Part shown: in pieces, positions 8,513 to 17,300 of the stretch
Numbering within the stretch: position 1 is the first letter of the stretch
Layout of the letters: the number at the start of each line of letters is the position of its first letter
Assembly (NCBI RefSeq): GCF_011305535.1
Contig: NZ_CP049905.1
Coordinates: 5,020,001 to 5,084,000 of the forward strand
Direction of reading: 5' to 3'
Source: Diaphorobacter sp. HDW4B
GTDB taxonomy: Bacteria > Pseudomonadota > Gammaproteobacteria > Burkholderiales > Burkholderiaceae_C
Length of the DNA stretch: 64,000 bases
Made by a program: the position numbers and the translations under genes
The notes under the pieces: model-generated
What the model saw: the letters and a program-made list of their open reading frames with translations, nothing else
Told to the model about the DNA's origin: nothing
Databases searched by the model: none

Positions 8513-8532
8513 CAGGCACGTCGATGTGCCTG
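8513..8532 (+). other. Intergenic hairpin between acyl-CoA dehydrogenase and Bug genes
   Basis: Perfect 7-bp arms CAGGCAC and GTGCCTG separated by six bases, without a T-run. It may stabilise or process the polycistronic mRNA and favour high expression of the downstream periplasmic binding protein. It is not a convincing terminator. Confidence 0.4.
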
Positions 8533-8571
8533 TGGCAGCGCCTTCGACAACAGAAAATGGAGACCAACGTC

Positions 8572-9552
8572 ATGAACAAGAGAAATCTCATCACCAAGCT
8601 GGCCCTGGCATCGCTGTGCGCTCTGGGTCTTTCCGCCGCACACGCCGCGCCCGGCGACAACTATCCATCGCGTCCTGTGAAGATCATCGTCGGCTTTCAG
8701 GCCGGTGGTCCTACCGATGTGACCGCGCGCCTTGTCGCCAAGGCGCTGCAGGATGAATTGAAGGGCGCTTTCATCGTCGAGAACAAGCCCGGCGCGACCA
8801 GCAACATCGCCTCCGAAATGGTGGCCAATGCGCACCCGGATGGCTATACGTTGCTGGTGGCTGCATCGCCGCTCACGATGAACAAGTATGTGTTCCCGCA
8901 GCAGAAGTTCGATCCGATCAAGAGCTTCGAGCCTGTGTCCAAGATTTCATCCGCGCCCGGCGTACTGGCGGTGAGCCCGAAGCTGCCGGTGAAGAACTGG
9001 CAAGAATTCGAGGCGCTGGCCAAGAAGAAGCCCGAGAGCCTGTCATACGGCAGCACGGGCCAAGGCGGCACGCAGCACATGGCGATGCTGCGTCTGGAGC
9101 AGCTCACGGGCATCAAAATGGTCCACGTGCCTTATGGCGGAACGACGGGCGTGATCAACGACCTGATGGGCAGCGTGATCGACGTGGCGTTCATGACATC
9201 GACCGGCGCGATGCCGAATCTGGAAGCAGGCAAGGTGCGCCCCATTGCGATCGCGGGGCCGCAGCGTCTGCCGGGCTTGCCGAATGTGCCCACATTCAAG
9301 GAACTGGGCGTGCCGGACATGAAGTCCGAATCGTGGAATGCGCTGCTGGCGCCTGCGGGCACACCCAAGCCGATCATCGACAAGCTGGCCGCCGTGATTC
9401 AGAAGGCCGTGAAGTCCAAGGCCTTCAAGGACACGCTGATTCCACAAGGTTCGATGTTGATCGGCAATTCTCCGCAAGAATTCAAGGCTGAGCTGAACGA
9501 GGAAGTGGCCTTCTGGGCCGACCAGTTCAAGAAAGCCAACATCGGAAACTGA
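8572..9552 (+). CDS. Bug/TctC-family periplasmic solute-binding protein
   Basis: A 326-residue extracytoplasmic binding protein of the Bug (TctC) family, very abundant in Burkholderiales and usually binding carboxylates. It has a signal peptide ending AAHA (about residue 22) and the hallmark stretches YPSRPVKIIVGFQAGGPTD, ENKPGA, GTQHMAMLRLEQLTGIKMVHVPYGG and AGTPKPIIDKL. The start at 8572 gives a proper signal peptide and follows GGAGA (8559-8563). An upstream ATG at 8557 would place extra residues ahead of it. No TctA/TctB membrane genes are nearby, as is common for Bug proteins. It lies in an operon with CoA-thioester enzymes, so its ligand is probably the acid they degrade. Confidence 0.93.
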   Translation: MNKRNLITKLALASLCALGLSAAHAAPGDNYPSRPVKIIVGFQAGGPTDVTARLVAKALQDELKGAFIVENKPGATSNIASEMVANAHPDGYTLLVAASPLTMNKYVFPQQKFDPIKSFEPVSKISSAPGVLAVSPKLPVKNWQEFEALAKKKPESLSYGSTGQGGTQHMAMLRLEQLTGIKMVHVPYGGTTGVINDLMGSVIDVAFMTSTGAMPNLEAGKVRPIAIAGPQRLPGLPNVPTFKELGVPDMKSESWNALLAPAGTPKPIIDKLAAVIQKAVKSKAFKDTLIPQGSMLIGNSPQEFKAELNEEVAFWADQFKKANIGN

Positions 9553-9569
9553 TCCGGGAACTGATATCC

Positions 9570-11651
9570 ATGTCGAGTACACACTCCACCAACACCTCCG
9601 ACCTGTGCAAGGCGCTGCTGTATCCGGGTAGCGTCGCGCTGGTCGGCGCATCCGACGACACCAAGAAGACGGGCGGTCGTCCCCAGCAGTTTCTGCGCCG
9701 CGCGGGCTTTGCGGGCAAGGTCTATCCGATCAACCCGAACCGCGCGCAAGTGCAGGGCGAGCAGGCCTGGCCTTCGCTCGCGGCGCTGCCTGAAGTGCCG
9801 GACACGGTCTTTGTGCTGTCGTCCACCGACACGGTGGTGGACACCGTGCGCGAATGCGCGCGCCTTGGCGTGAAGCTGGTGGTGATTCTGGCCAGCGGCT
9901 TTTCAGAGACCGGCCCCGAAGGCGCGGCGCGTGAAGAAGAGCTGCGCCAGATCGCCAGAGAAACCGGCATCCGCCTGCTGGGCCCCAGCAGCCTGGGCGT
10001 GGTCAATCCGTCCAACGGCCTGATGCTGACGGCCAATGCCGCGTTTGCCGAGCCCGACATGCCTTCCGGCAACGTGTTCGTCGCATCGCACAGCGGCAGC
10101 ATGATCGGCGCACTGGTCTCGCGCGGCAAGGCGCGCGGCGTGGGCTTTGCGGGCCTGGTGTCGGTCGGCAGCGAGGTCGATCTGAGCGTCGGTGAAATCT
10201 GCATGGCGACGCTGGACGATCCCAAGATCGAAGGCTATGTGCTGTTTCTGGAAAGCCTGCACCACGGAGACAAGCTCAAGGCATTCGCGCGTGAGGCCGC
10301 CAAGCGCGGCAAGCCGGTGGTTGCGTACAAGCTCGGCCGATCGAGCGCTGCGGCAGAAATGTCCGCGACGCACACCGGCGCGTTGGCGGGCGAGGACGAC
10401 ATCGCCGATGCCTTCCTCAAGGATCTGGGCGTGGTGCGTGTCGAGATGCTGGAGACGCTGTTTGAAGTGATGCCGCTGGCCAAGAAGCTGCCGCTGGCGC
10501 GCAAGAGCGCAAGCAAGCGCGTCGGTGTGGTGACGACGACCGGCGGCGGCGCGGCCATGGTGGTGGACCAGCTCGGCATTCGCGATGTGACGGTGGAATC
10601 CGTCTCGCCCGAGACGCTGGCCAAGCTGCAGGCCGCCGACATTCCCGGCACCGCAGGCCGCGTGCTCGACCTGACGCTGGCAGGCACCAAGTACGAGGTG
10701 ATGAAGAAGGCGCTCGACATTCTGCTGGAGGCATCGGAGTTCGATCTGGTGGTGGCGGTGGTCGGCTCATCCGCGCGCTTCAATCCCGATCTGGCGGTCA
10801 AGCCCATCATCGACAGCGCGAATCACGACAAGCCGCTGCTGGCGATGCTGGTGCCCGACGCGCCGAACGCGCTCGCGCAACTGACCGAAGCGCAGATTCC
10901 ATGCTTTCGCACGCCCGAGGCTTGCGCCGACGCCATTGCATCGGTGTTCGCTCGCCGCCAGCCGGGGCAGGACGCGACAGCAGGTCAGGTTGCAGACACG
11001 CATTCGCTCAAGGAGTCCGATGCTTATGCGCTGCTCGACCAGTTGAATGTGCCGCACGCGCCCGCAGCCACGTTTGCAATGGATGCTGCGCCCACCGATC
11101 TGCCATTTGCTTATCCGGTCGTCGCCAAGGTGTGCTCCGCGCAGATTCCGCACAAGACCGAAGTGGGCGGCGTGGTGCTGGGCATCCAGAACGCCGAGCA
11201 GCTTGCGCAGGCCTTTGGCACGCTCAAGAAGAATCTGGCGGAACGCGCTCCGGACATCGCCTGCAACGAGGTGCTGGTGCAGCCCATGCGCCGGGGCCTG
11301 ACCGAGGTGCTGGTGGGCTACCGCGTTGATGTGGATGCAGGCCCGATCATCATGCTCGCGGCCGGTGGCATCTGGGCCGAGGTGATGAAGGACCGCAGCA
11401 TTCGTCTGGCTCCGGTGAGCGTTGACGTCGCGCGCGAGATGATCGGCGAAGTCCGCATGCTGCAGACCGTGGCTGGTTTGCGCGGCACGAAAAAGGGCGA
11501 TCTGGAAGCACTGGCGCAGACCATCGCCAACCTGTCGCAGCTTGCCGTGCGACCGGACTTGAAGGTCAGCGAAGCCGAGGTGAACCCGCTCATGGTCATG
11601 CCCGAAGGCGAGGGCGTGCTCGCGGTCGATGCTCTGATTCTGCAGGCTTGA
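9570..11651 (+). CDS. ADP-forming acetate--CoA ligase family protein
   Basis: A 693-residue fused alpha-beta acyl-CoA synthetase of the ADP-forming (NDP-forming) type, making a CoA thioester from an organic acid with ATP. The N-terminal CoA-binding Rossmann domain (VALVGASDDTKKTGG, VYPINPN) is followed by two succinyl-CoA-ligase-like domains, with the phospho-histidine loop in SATHTGALAGEDD. A C-terminal ATP-grasp part runs from about residue 470 (YPVVAKVCSAQIPHKTEVGG, LAAGGIWAEVMKD, EVNPLMV). It is separated by 17 nt from the Bug gene and 7 nt from the hydrolase gene, so it is co-transcribed. The substrate is unknown; other members act on acetate, propionate, pimelate or aromatic acids. Confidence 0.9.
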   Translation: MSSTHSTNTSDLCKALLYPGSVALVGASDDTKKTGGRPQQFLRRAGFAGKVYPINPNRAQVQGEQAWPSLAALPEVPDTVFVLSSTDTVVDTVRECARLGVKLVVILASGFSETGPEGAAREEELRQIARETGIRLLGPSSLGVVNPSNGLMLTANAAFAEPDMPSGNVFVASHSGSMIGALVSRGKARGVGFAGLVSVGSEVDLSVGEICMATLDDPKIEGYVLFLESLHHGDKLKAFAREAAKRGKPVVAYKLGRSSAAAEMSATHTGALAGEDDIADAFLKDLGVVRVEMLETLFEVMPLAKKLPLARKSASKRVGVVTTTGGGAAMVVDQLGIRDVTVESVSPETLAKLQAADIPGTAGRVLDLTLAGTKYEVMKKALDILLEASEFDLVVAVVGSSARFNPDLAVKPIIDSANHDKPLLAMLVPDAPNALAQLTEAQIPCFRTPEACADAIASVFARRQPGQDATAGQVADTHSLKESDAYALLDQLNVPHAPAATFAMDAAPTDLPFAYPVVAKVCSAQIPHKTEVGGVVLGIQNAEQLAQAFGTLKKNLAERAPDIACNEVLVQPMRRGLTEVLVGYRVDVDAGPIIMLAAGGIWAEVMKDRSIRLAPVSVDVAREMIGEVRMLQTVAGLRGTKKGDLEALAQTIANLSQLAVRPDLKVSEAEVNPLMVMPEGEGVLAVDALILQA

Positions 11652-11658
11652 CGGACCC

Positions 11659-12552
11659 ATGTGCATGAGCGAAAAAATGCTCAATAAAGTGCTCAACAAA
11701 CTGCCCGACACCATGCCTGCGGTCGCTCGCGATCTGCAGGGCAGGGCGCGCATGCGGACCACGCAACACACCACGCAAAATGCGGGCTGCACGGTGCAGT
11801 GGCGCGAGTGGGGGCCGCAGGACGGCATTCCACTCGTCGCGCTGCATGGCGGCCATGGCTCGTGGCTGCATTGGCTGCGCAATGTGGACGCGTTCGCCGA
11901 CAAGTACCGCGTGCTGCTGCCCGATATGCCGGGCTTTGGCGACTCCACCGATTTCGACCTGCCCGCACGCGATCCGGCGCGGCTGGATGCGTTGGTGCAA
12001 GTGCTCCAACACGGCATCGAAGACCAGTTGGGACAGACGCCGTTTCATCTGATCGGCTTCTCGTTTGGTGGACTCGTCGCAGGCAAGGTCGCGCAGCGCA
12101 TGCCGCAGATTCGCACGCTCAGCCTGCTAGGCAGCGCAGGTCACGGTCTGCGCCGTGCGAGCGAAGTGCCCATGCGCAATTGGCGCGAGTTCGAGGGCGA
12201 AGAGCGCGCATTGGTGCTCAAGGAAAACCTCAAAGCCTTCATGCTCGCGGGCGCGGCCGATGCGGACGCCTGCTGGATTCACGAGCAATCGTGCGAGAAG
12301 ACGCGCTTTTACAGCAAGACCTATTCGCGCGGTGCTTTGCTGGCCGACGTTCTGCCCGATGTGCATGCGCCCATGTTCATGCTCTGGGGCGAAGAGGACG
12401 TGACCGCCGAGCCCGTGAAGGCGGCGGAATTTCTCGCACAGAACCGCCAGGAGCGCGAGTGGACGACCATTCCGAACGCCGGGCACTGGGTGCAGTACGA
12501 CGCGGCCTCCACCGTCAACGTGCTGCTCAATTACTGGCTCGCCCAGCGCTGA
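11659..12552 (+). CDS. Alpha/beta hydrolase
   Basis: A 297-residue alpha/beta-hydrolase. The oxyanion motif LHGGHGSWLHW, nucleophile elbow GFSFGG, acid in WGEEDV and catalytic histidine in NAGHWVQ are all present. The first 30 or so residues look poorly conserved, so a later start (MRTTQHTT, about residue 31) is possible. As the last gene of the run that starts with the acyl-CoA dehydrogenase, it could hydrolyse a ring-cleavage product, ester or CoA thioester of the pathway. Confidence 0.88.
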   Translation: MCMSEKMLNKVLNKLPDTMPAVARDLQGRARMRTTQHTTQNAGCTVQWREWGPQDGIPLVALHGGHGSWLHWLRNVDAFADKYRVLLPDMPGFGDSTDFDLPARDPARLDALVQVLQHGIEDQLGQTPFHLIGFSFGGLVAGKVAQRMPQIRTLSLLGSAGHGLRRASEVPMRNWREFEGEERALVLKENLKAFMLAGAADADACWIHEQSCEKTRFYSKTYSRGALLADVLPDVHAPMFMLWGEEDVTAEPVKAAEFLAQNRQEREWTTIPNAGHWVQYDAASTVNVLLNYWLAQR

Positions 12553-12561
12553 GCCCACACT

Positions 12562-12588
12562 GGAGCGCGCCTCTGGCGCTCCTACAAT
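12562..12588 (+). promoter_or_regulatory. Hairpin followed by TACAAT -10 box ahead of the LysR gene
   Basis: Arms GGAGCGC (12562-12568) and GCGCTCC (12576-12582) are immediately followed by TACAAT (12583-12588), six bases before the ATG at 12595. This spacing would give a leaderless or nearly leaderless mRNA. No clear -35 hexamer is seen. The same hairpin-plus-TACAAT layout recurs before the pseudouridine synthase gene. Confidence 0.4.
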
Positions 12589-12594
12589 CAAGCC

Positions 12595-13536
12595 ATGTCG
12601 AAAAAGCTGCCTCCGCTCAATCCCCTGAAGGTTTTTGACGCCGTCGTGCGCACCCAGAACCTCACCAAGGCCGCGCAGGAGCTGCACATCAGCCAGTCCG
12701 CGGTGAGCAAGCAGCTCAACGTGCTGCAGACCTATCTCGGCATCGAACTCTTTCGCCGCGAGCGCCACGGCATCAGCCTCACGCAGGCCGGCGTGCTCTA
12801 CGGCGAAGAAATCGCTCCGGCCTTCGAAGCCATCTCTAAGGCCACTTCCAGCATCATGCGCAGCGGCTCGGACAACACGCTGCGCATCCAGACCTACACC
12901 ACCTTCGCTGCCAAATGGCTGATCCCGCGTCTGTCGGATTTTCATGCGCGCTACAAGGACATCTCGGTCGTCATCACCAACTCGGTCAAGCCCGTGGACT
13001 TCGACCGCGACAACGTAGACCTCGCCATCCAAATGGGCAACGGTGCATGGCAAGGGCAGGACGCCGACTTCCTTTTCGAGGACATCATCGAGCCTGTCTG
13101 CAGCCCCGACTTCTTCAAGAAACACGCGCCCGATTCCGCCTACCCACGCGCATTGCTGCGCACCTGCCTGCTGGTATCGCACTACCGCCAGGACGACTGG
13201 CCCACCTGGACCCGTCTGTGCCGCTACGACGAAGACATAGCGAGCACCGAACGCATGCGCTTCAGCACCTCCGTGCTCACATGGCAGGCAGCCGTCGAAG
13301 GCCTCGGAATCGCCATCGGCCAGACCTCCTTGCTCGCCGACGATTTGAAAGCACAGCGACTGGTGCGCCCATTCAGCCTGCCGGTGCGCACCGGCGCGTC
13401 GTACTACCTCGTGCGCCCGCAACTGCAGCGGCATGCACGCAAGGTGATGTTGTTCAGGGATTGGATCAAGGAGCAGGTAGCGTGGTCCGCTGCTTGCACA
13501 ACGGGGATGCAGCCAACGGTTGCGACGATGCGGTAG
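12595..13536 (+). CDS. LysR-family transcriptional regulator (GcvA-like)
   Basis: A 313-residue LysR regulator. The winged helix-turn-helix covers about residues 8-67 (LNPLKVFDAVVRTQNLTKAA, LHISQSAVSKQLNVL, LGIELFRRERHG), followed by a periplasmic-binding-like effector domain of the GcvA type (NTLRIQTYTTFAAKWLIPRL). It lies 42 bp after the hydrolase gene on the same strand and probably controls the preceding catabolic operon and the divergent MmgE/PrpD gene. Some LysR family members of this cluster type sit downstream rather than divergent, so the regulatory link is an inference. Confidence 0.9.
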   Translation: MSKKLPPLNPLKVFDAVVRTQNLTKAAQELHISQSAVSKQLNVLQTYLGIELFRRERHGISLTQAGVLYGEEIAPAFEAISKATSSIMRSGSDNTLRIQTYTTFAAKWLIPRLSDFHARYKDISVVITNSVKPVDFDRDNVDLAIQMGNGAWQGQDADFLFEDIIEPVCSPDFFKKHAPDSAYPRALLRTCLLVSHYRQDDWPTWTRLCRYDEDIASTERMRFSTSVLTWQAAVEGLGIAIGQTSLLADDLKAQRLVRPFSLPVRTGASYYLVRPQLQRHARKVMLFRDWIKEQVAWSAACTTGMQPTVATMR

Positions 13537-13662
13537 CGGATGCCGCGCAAGCGCGTTGAAAGCATCCACCCATGGTTCAACGCATCCGGGCGCCTTGAAA
13601 TGGCTCGCGTCAGCCATTGAAGCTCGCAGCGCTTGAATTGATTCCTCGCGCGATTTGAAGGA

Positions 13663-13698
13663 ACGGCCTCTCTTGACAAAAGGAGAGGCCGTTTTTTT
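13663..13698 (+). terminator. Rho-independent terminator after the LysR gene
   Basis: Perfect 10-bp stem ACGGCCTCTC / GAGAGGCCGT with a 10-nt loop, followed by seven T. It lies 127 bp after the LysR stop; nothing coding is seen between. Confidence 0.85.
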
Positions 13699-13846
13699 CA
13701 AACTGAGTACGAGCGTATGGGCATCAAAGCTGCATCAGCCTTGACGATTTCCCATATGAAGCACATGTTTAATTAATGCAAGCTATTGAAAATCCGAAGT
13801 CAATATCGAATAAGCTCAAGTGAAGATACAGGTAAATTGTGTGTGT

Positions 13847-13870
13847 TGTAAATTTTTGTGTAAATTTACA
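13847..13870. promoter_or_regulatory. TGTAAATTT direct repeats and palindrome upstream of the DUF11 surface protein
   Basis: Two copies of TGTAAATTT, at 13847-13855 and 13859-13867. The second is part of a perfect 12-bp palindrome TGTAAATTTACA (13859-13870). They sit in an AT-rich 408-bp intergenic stretch (13537-13944), 75 bp before the start codon at 13945, and could be a regulator site near the promoter. The rest of the gap holds only the LysR-side terminator. Confidence 0.4.
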
Positions 13871-13944
13871 AATATCGCAAATGATTGATTTGTAGCTTGG
13901 CCATCAGACAAGCCGACCAGACCAGGAACAAGAGCGGGAGCTAC

Positions 13945-14391
13945 ATGCAGACTTTCAAAAAATTCTTCTACAGCCTCGCGCTTTTGCTGGTGGCGTTGGT
14001 ATCGGTTTTGGCGGCGCCCAATGCGATGGCGCAGGTGTTGAAGGTCAGTCAGTCTTGGCCGGATCGCCCATTCGCAGCCGGTCAGGTGGTGAACTTCAGT
14101 GTCACGATCAACAACATCGGCACGGTGAATGCGCCAAATGTGCGCTTGATCAACACGACAACGGCAGGCATTTTTTCGTCGGTCAACTGGACTTGCACTT
14201 CAACTTCACCCACTGGCCAAACGTATTGCAATACCTTCAGCGCTACTACAGCGTCCACAACGACGCCTGTTGTGAGCATTCTGGAGCCAGGGACGAATAT
14301 CGTCTTCAATGGTGTCGCGACCGTGGTGTCGCCCGTGGCCGTGCCACAAAACAATAATGCTTACACGAACAACATTGTTCGTCCAGAGTAA
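13945..14391 (+). CDS. DUF11-repeat surface protein, N-terminal part (frame broken)
   Basis: The first 149 residues of a large secreted protein. A signal peptide (MQTFKKFFYSLALLLVALVS, cleavage near AMAQ) is followed by one DUF11-type immunoglobulin-like repeat (LKVSQSWPDRPFAAGQVVNF, then SSVNWTCTS). The start at 13945 follows CGGGAG and gives a clean signal peptide; an upstream GTG/ATG at 13885 does not. The frame ends at TAA 14389-14391, but the protein clearly continues in the frame of 14309-18886. Removing one T at 14378-14379 would read NNIVVQSNGNASFC without a break. A mutation or an assembly error is likelier than programmed shifting, as no slippery motif is seen. Confidence 0.75.
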   Translation: MQTFKKFFYSLALLLVALVSVLAAPNAMAQVLKVSQSWPDRPFAAGQVVNFSVTINNIGTVNAPNVRLINTTTAGIFSSVNWTCTSTSPTGQTYCNTFSATTASTTTPVVSILEPGTNIVFNGVATVVSPVAVPQNNNAYTNNIVRPE

Positions 14392-17300
14392 CGGCAATGC
14401 TTCGTTTTGCAGGAACTTTTCCAATCAGACGGTGGCATGCAACAAGACAACCAGTCTGGGTGTTGCCCTTGATACCGCGAAGCCCATTCCCACGCTGACC
14501 TGTGCATCAGACCCTGCGATCTTCAACACCGGGATCAACAACGTCAGGGCCGATTCGGACAATACAGGTTACACATCAACGAGTACCAAAAAGCCTGCTA
14601 ATGCGTATGACGACCACTGGTCCTACATCCGCACGAAAAATGATGTGACCACATCGTCGAGTGCTGCCAATCCCAACCCCTTGCCCTCCGATCTCACTGA
14701 GTTCAATTTGGCGGCGTATCAGCGTGCAGTGGTCGGCAATAAAGTAGTGGGCACATGGATCGCCTCAACCTTTCCCAACGCAGAGTGGCTGGGCTTTTGG
14801 GATTTCACAGGCAATGACAATCTGGACCAGCCTCCCTATTTCGCACGTAACTACACCATCTTCCGCTACCAGTTCAATATCGCCAGCCAGGAAGTTGCTG
14901 ATCAATTCAATGTGACCTTGAATGGGAGCACGGACGACTTCTTGCGTAGAGTTTTTGTCAACGGAACTTTGGCACTTGATTACTCTGGGATCAATCCAGC
15001 CGCGCCGCACAGTGGCGTAGGCGGTTTTTCCGCAGGCAACAAGGTGACGTTCCAGTTGGGCAGCGGCTTGTGGCAAGTAGGTACCAACAGTATCTACCTT
15101 CTGATTGCGAACCTGACGGACCCATCAGGTCTCTTGCTGCAAGCCAACGAGACGGCATTGTGTCAACCCAAATTGAGTGTGACAAAGCAGGCGGTCAACA
15201 GCAATGGCACGCCATTCACAGGCACGGTGACCAATGGTTCGCCGCTGTACTACGACATCAAGATCGCCAATTACGGCACGGTGGACGCTTCAAATACAAC
15301 ACTGACCGATCTGATGCCAACGGGCTTCACTACCTCCACAGCGGCAACCTGTAGTGTTCCCAGGGGGGCGTTGGCTGTTTGCCCATCCGTCATTCAGACT
15401 CCTGCTGGTGGATACATCTTCAATCAGCAGGCTTTGAAGACCACATCAGGAGGTATCACCACGGGGGCCTTGCCGGCAGGCAGTCAGATGACATTCCGAG
15501 TGAGTGGATCATTCACCTCCAATGTGCCAACCCCAGTGAATGTGATCACCAATACAGCCACCATCACGCCACCCTCGAGCTTCAGTTGTGCGGCGGTGAA
15601 CGGTGTGACGCCGTGCTCTTCGTCCGATACGGTGTCGACGAATCCGCTGATTGCTGTCACCAAAGATGTGCAGGAGACCGGGCCACTCTATCCCGGTCAG
15701 ACCGCCAACTATCTGATCCGTGTAATGAACAAGGGCGGCTTCGCGCTCACCAATGTGGTGGTCAGCGACCCGCTTCCTGCGGGCTATGCGTCTGCCACAT
15801 GGTATTGCCAGAAAGCAGCCGGAGACCAGACTCCGTGTCCCACGGGAACAAGTGCGGGAGGTTCCCTGGGGGCAGGAGGTACTTTGACTTCCACCATTGC
15901 CTCGCTGCCTGCGGGCAAGAGTCTGGAGTACGTCGTGCAGGCGCTGGTCCAGGACGAGAACACCTTGGTGAACACAGTGTCCACCAACAACACGGTGACG
16001 GTGACACCAAGCAACGCAACCTGGTTGTGTCTGGATCCCAATACGGGTTTGGACAAGGCCAAGCCTTGCACTTCGTCGGCTCCGATCCTGCTCGTTCCCA
16101 AGGCCAAGCTGGCCATCACCAAAACAGTTCCAGCGACTCCGACGGTCTACTACGCAGGCAACACTGTGAGCTACACCGTGACGGTGAAGAACGTGGGCGG
16201 AGGGCCGATCGGCAATGTGAAGGTGGACGACACCGTTCCCGGCAGCTTCAGCAGCGTGACATGGTCTTGCTCGCCTTCGGCCAACCCCATTTGCGATCCG
16301 GCGACCTTTCCGGGCATGAGTACCGGATCGACCTTGGCGGTGACAGGTTTGAGCCTTGCCGCGAGCGAATCGGTCGTCTTCACCGCACAGGCCGTGGTGG
16401 GTAGCGTCTCTGGTGTCAATGGTGTGACCAACATTGCCACGGCCAGCTCGACCAGCACAACGGCTCCCTGGACTTGCGCGGACATGGCGGGCGTGGTCGA
16501 TGCTGCCAAGCCGTGCTTGGCTAGCGTGCTAGTGGTTCTGTCGGCTACGCCGCAACTGGGCATCACCAAATCGGCTTCAGGCCCAGGTCCTTTCTACCCA
16601 ACGAATCAATTCACCTATACCGTGCGCGTCGAGAACAATAGCTCGGTGGCGGCCTCGAACGTGACGGTGACGGATCCACAGTCTGGCGCATCCAACTTCT
16701 CCAGCGTTGTTTGGGCTTGCACGGCCTCCAACGCCGCGTTGTGCAATGGATTCGCGAGCACTGGCGCTCCTTTGAGCTGGAACTTGCCTGCAGCGCTTCC
16801 CGGCGCTGGCGGTTGGATTCAATTTGTGGCCACTGCGACAGTCGCTCCGCGCAGCACGGTTGCGACGGTTCCCAATACCGCTCAGGTGACAGCCGCTGCC
16901 CCCTGGACTTGTGCGACTCCACTGGATTCATCAAACCTGTGCACGGCCACCGCCAATGTGACGCTGTCGCCCAATGCGGGGGTCTCCATCGCCAAGGCGA
17001 TTGCAGCGACGCCGACACCGCCCAGCATCTACTACACGGGCGATACGGTGCACTACACCATCACAGTCAGCAGCACCACACCTGTGGCGCTGAGCAATGT
17101 GTTGGTGACCGACGCACTGCCCACGCCAGACTTCGCGAGCGTGAACTGGACATGCTCATCCTCGGTCAGCGCGAATACGTTCTGCTCGGGCTTCAGCAGC
17201 TCGGCGCTGACGCTGAATGCGACCCTCCCGACTTTGGCGGGCAATGAAGTTGTAGTGTTCACCGGCGCAGCCAAGCTGGGCACAGTCGATGGCTCCAAGG

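Noticed and set aside
7086-8660. Long minus-strand extension of the MmgE/PrpD frame across the acyl-CoA dehydrogenase gene
   Set aside because: The sequence has no family similarity, consists of Arg/His/Ala-rich shadow translation and runs antisense to a clear gene.
14309-14391. Programmed frameshift joining the two parts of the DUF11 protein
   Set aside because: No slippery heptamer, stop-context motif or stimulatory structure is evident; a one-base indel explains it better.
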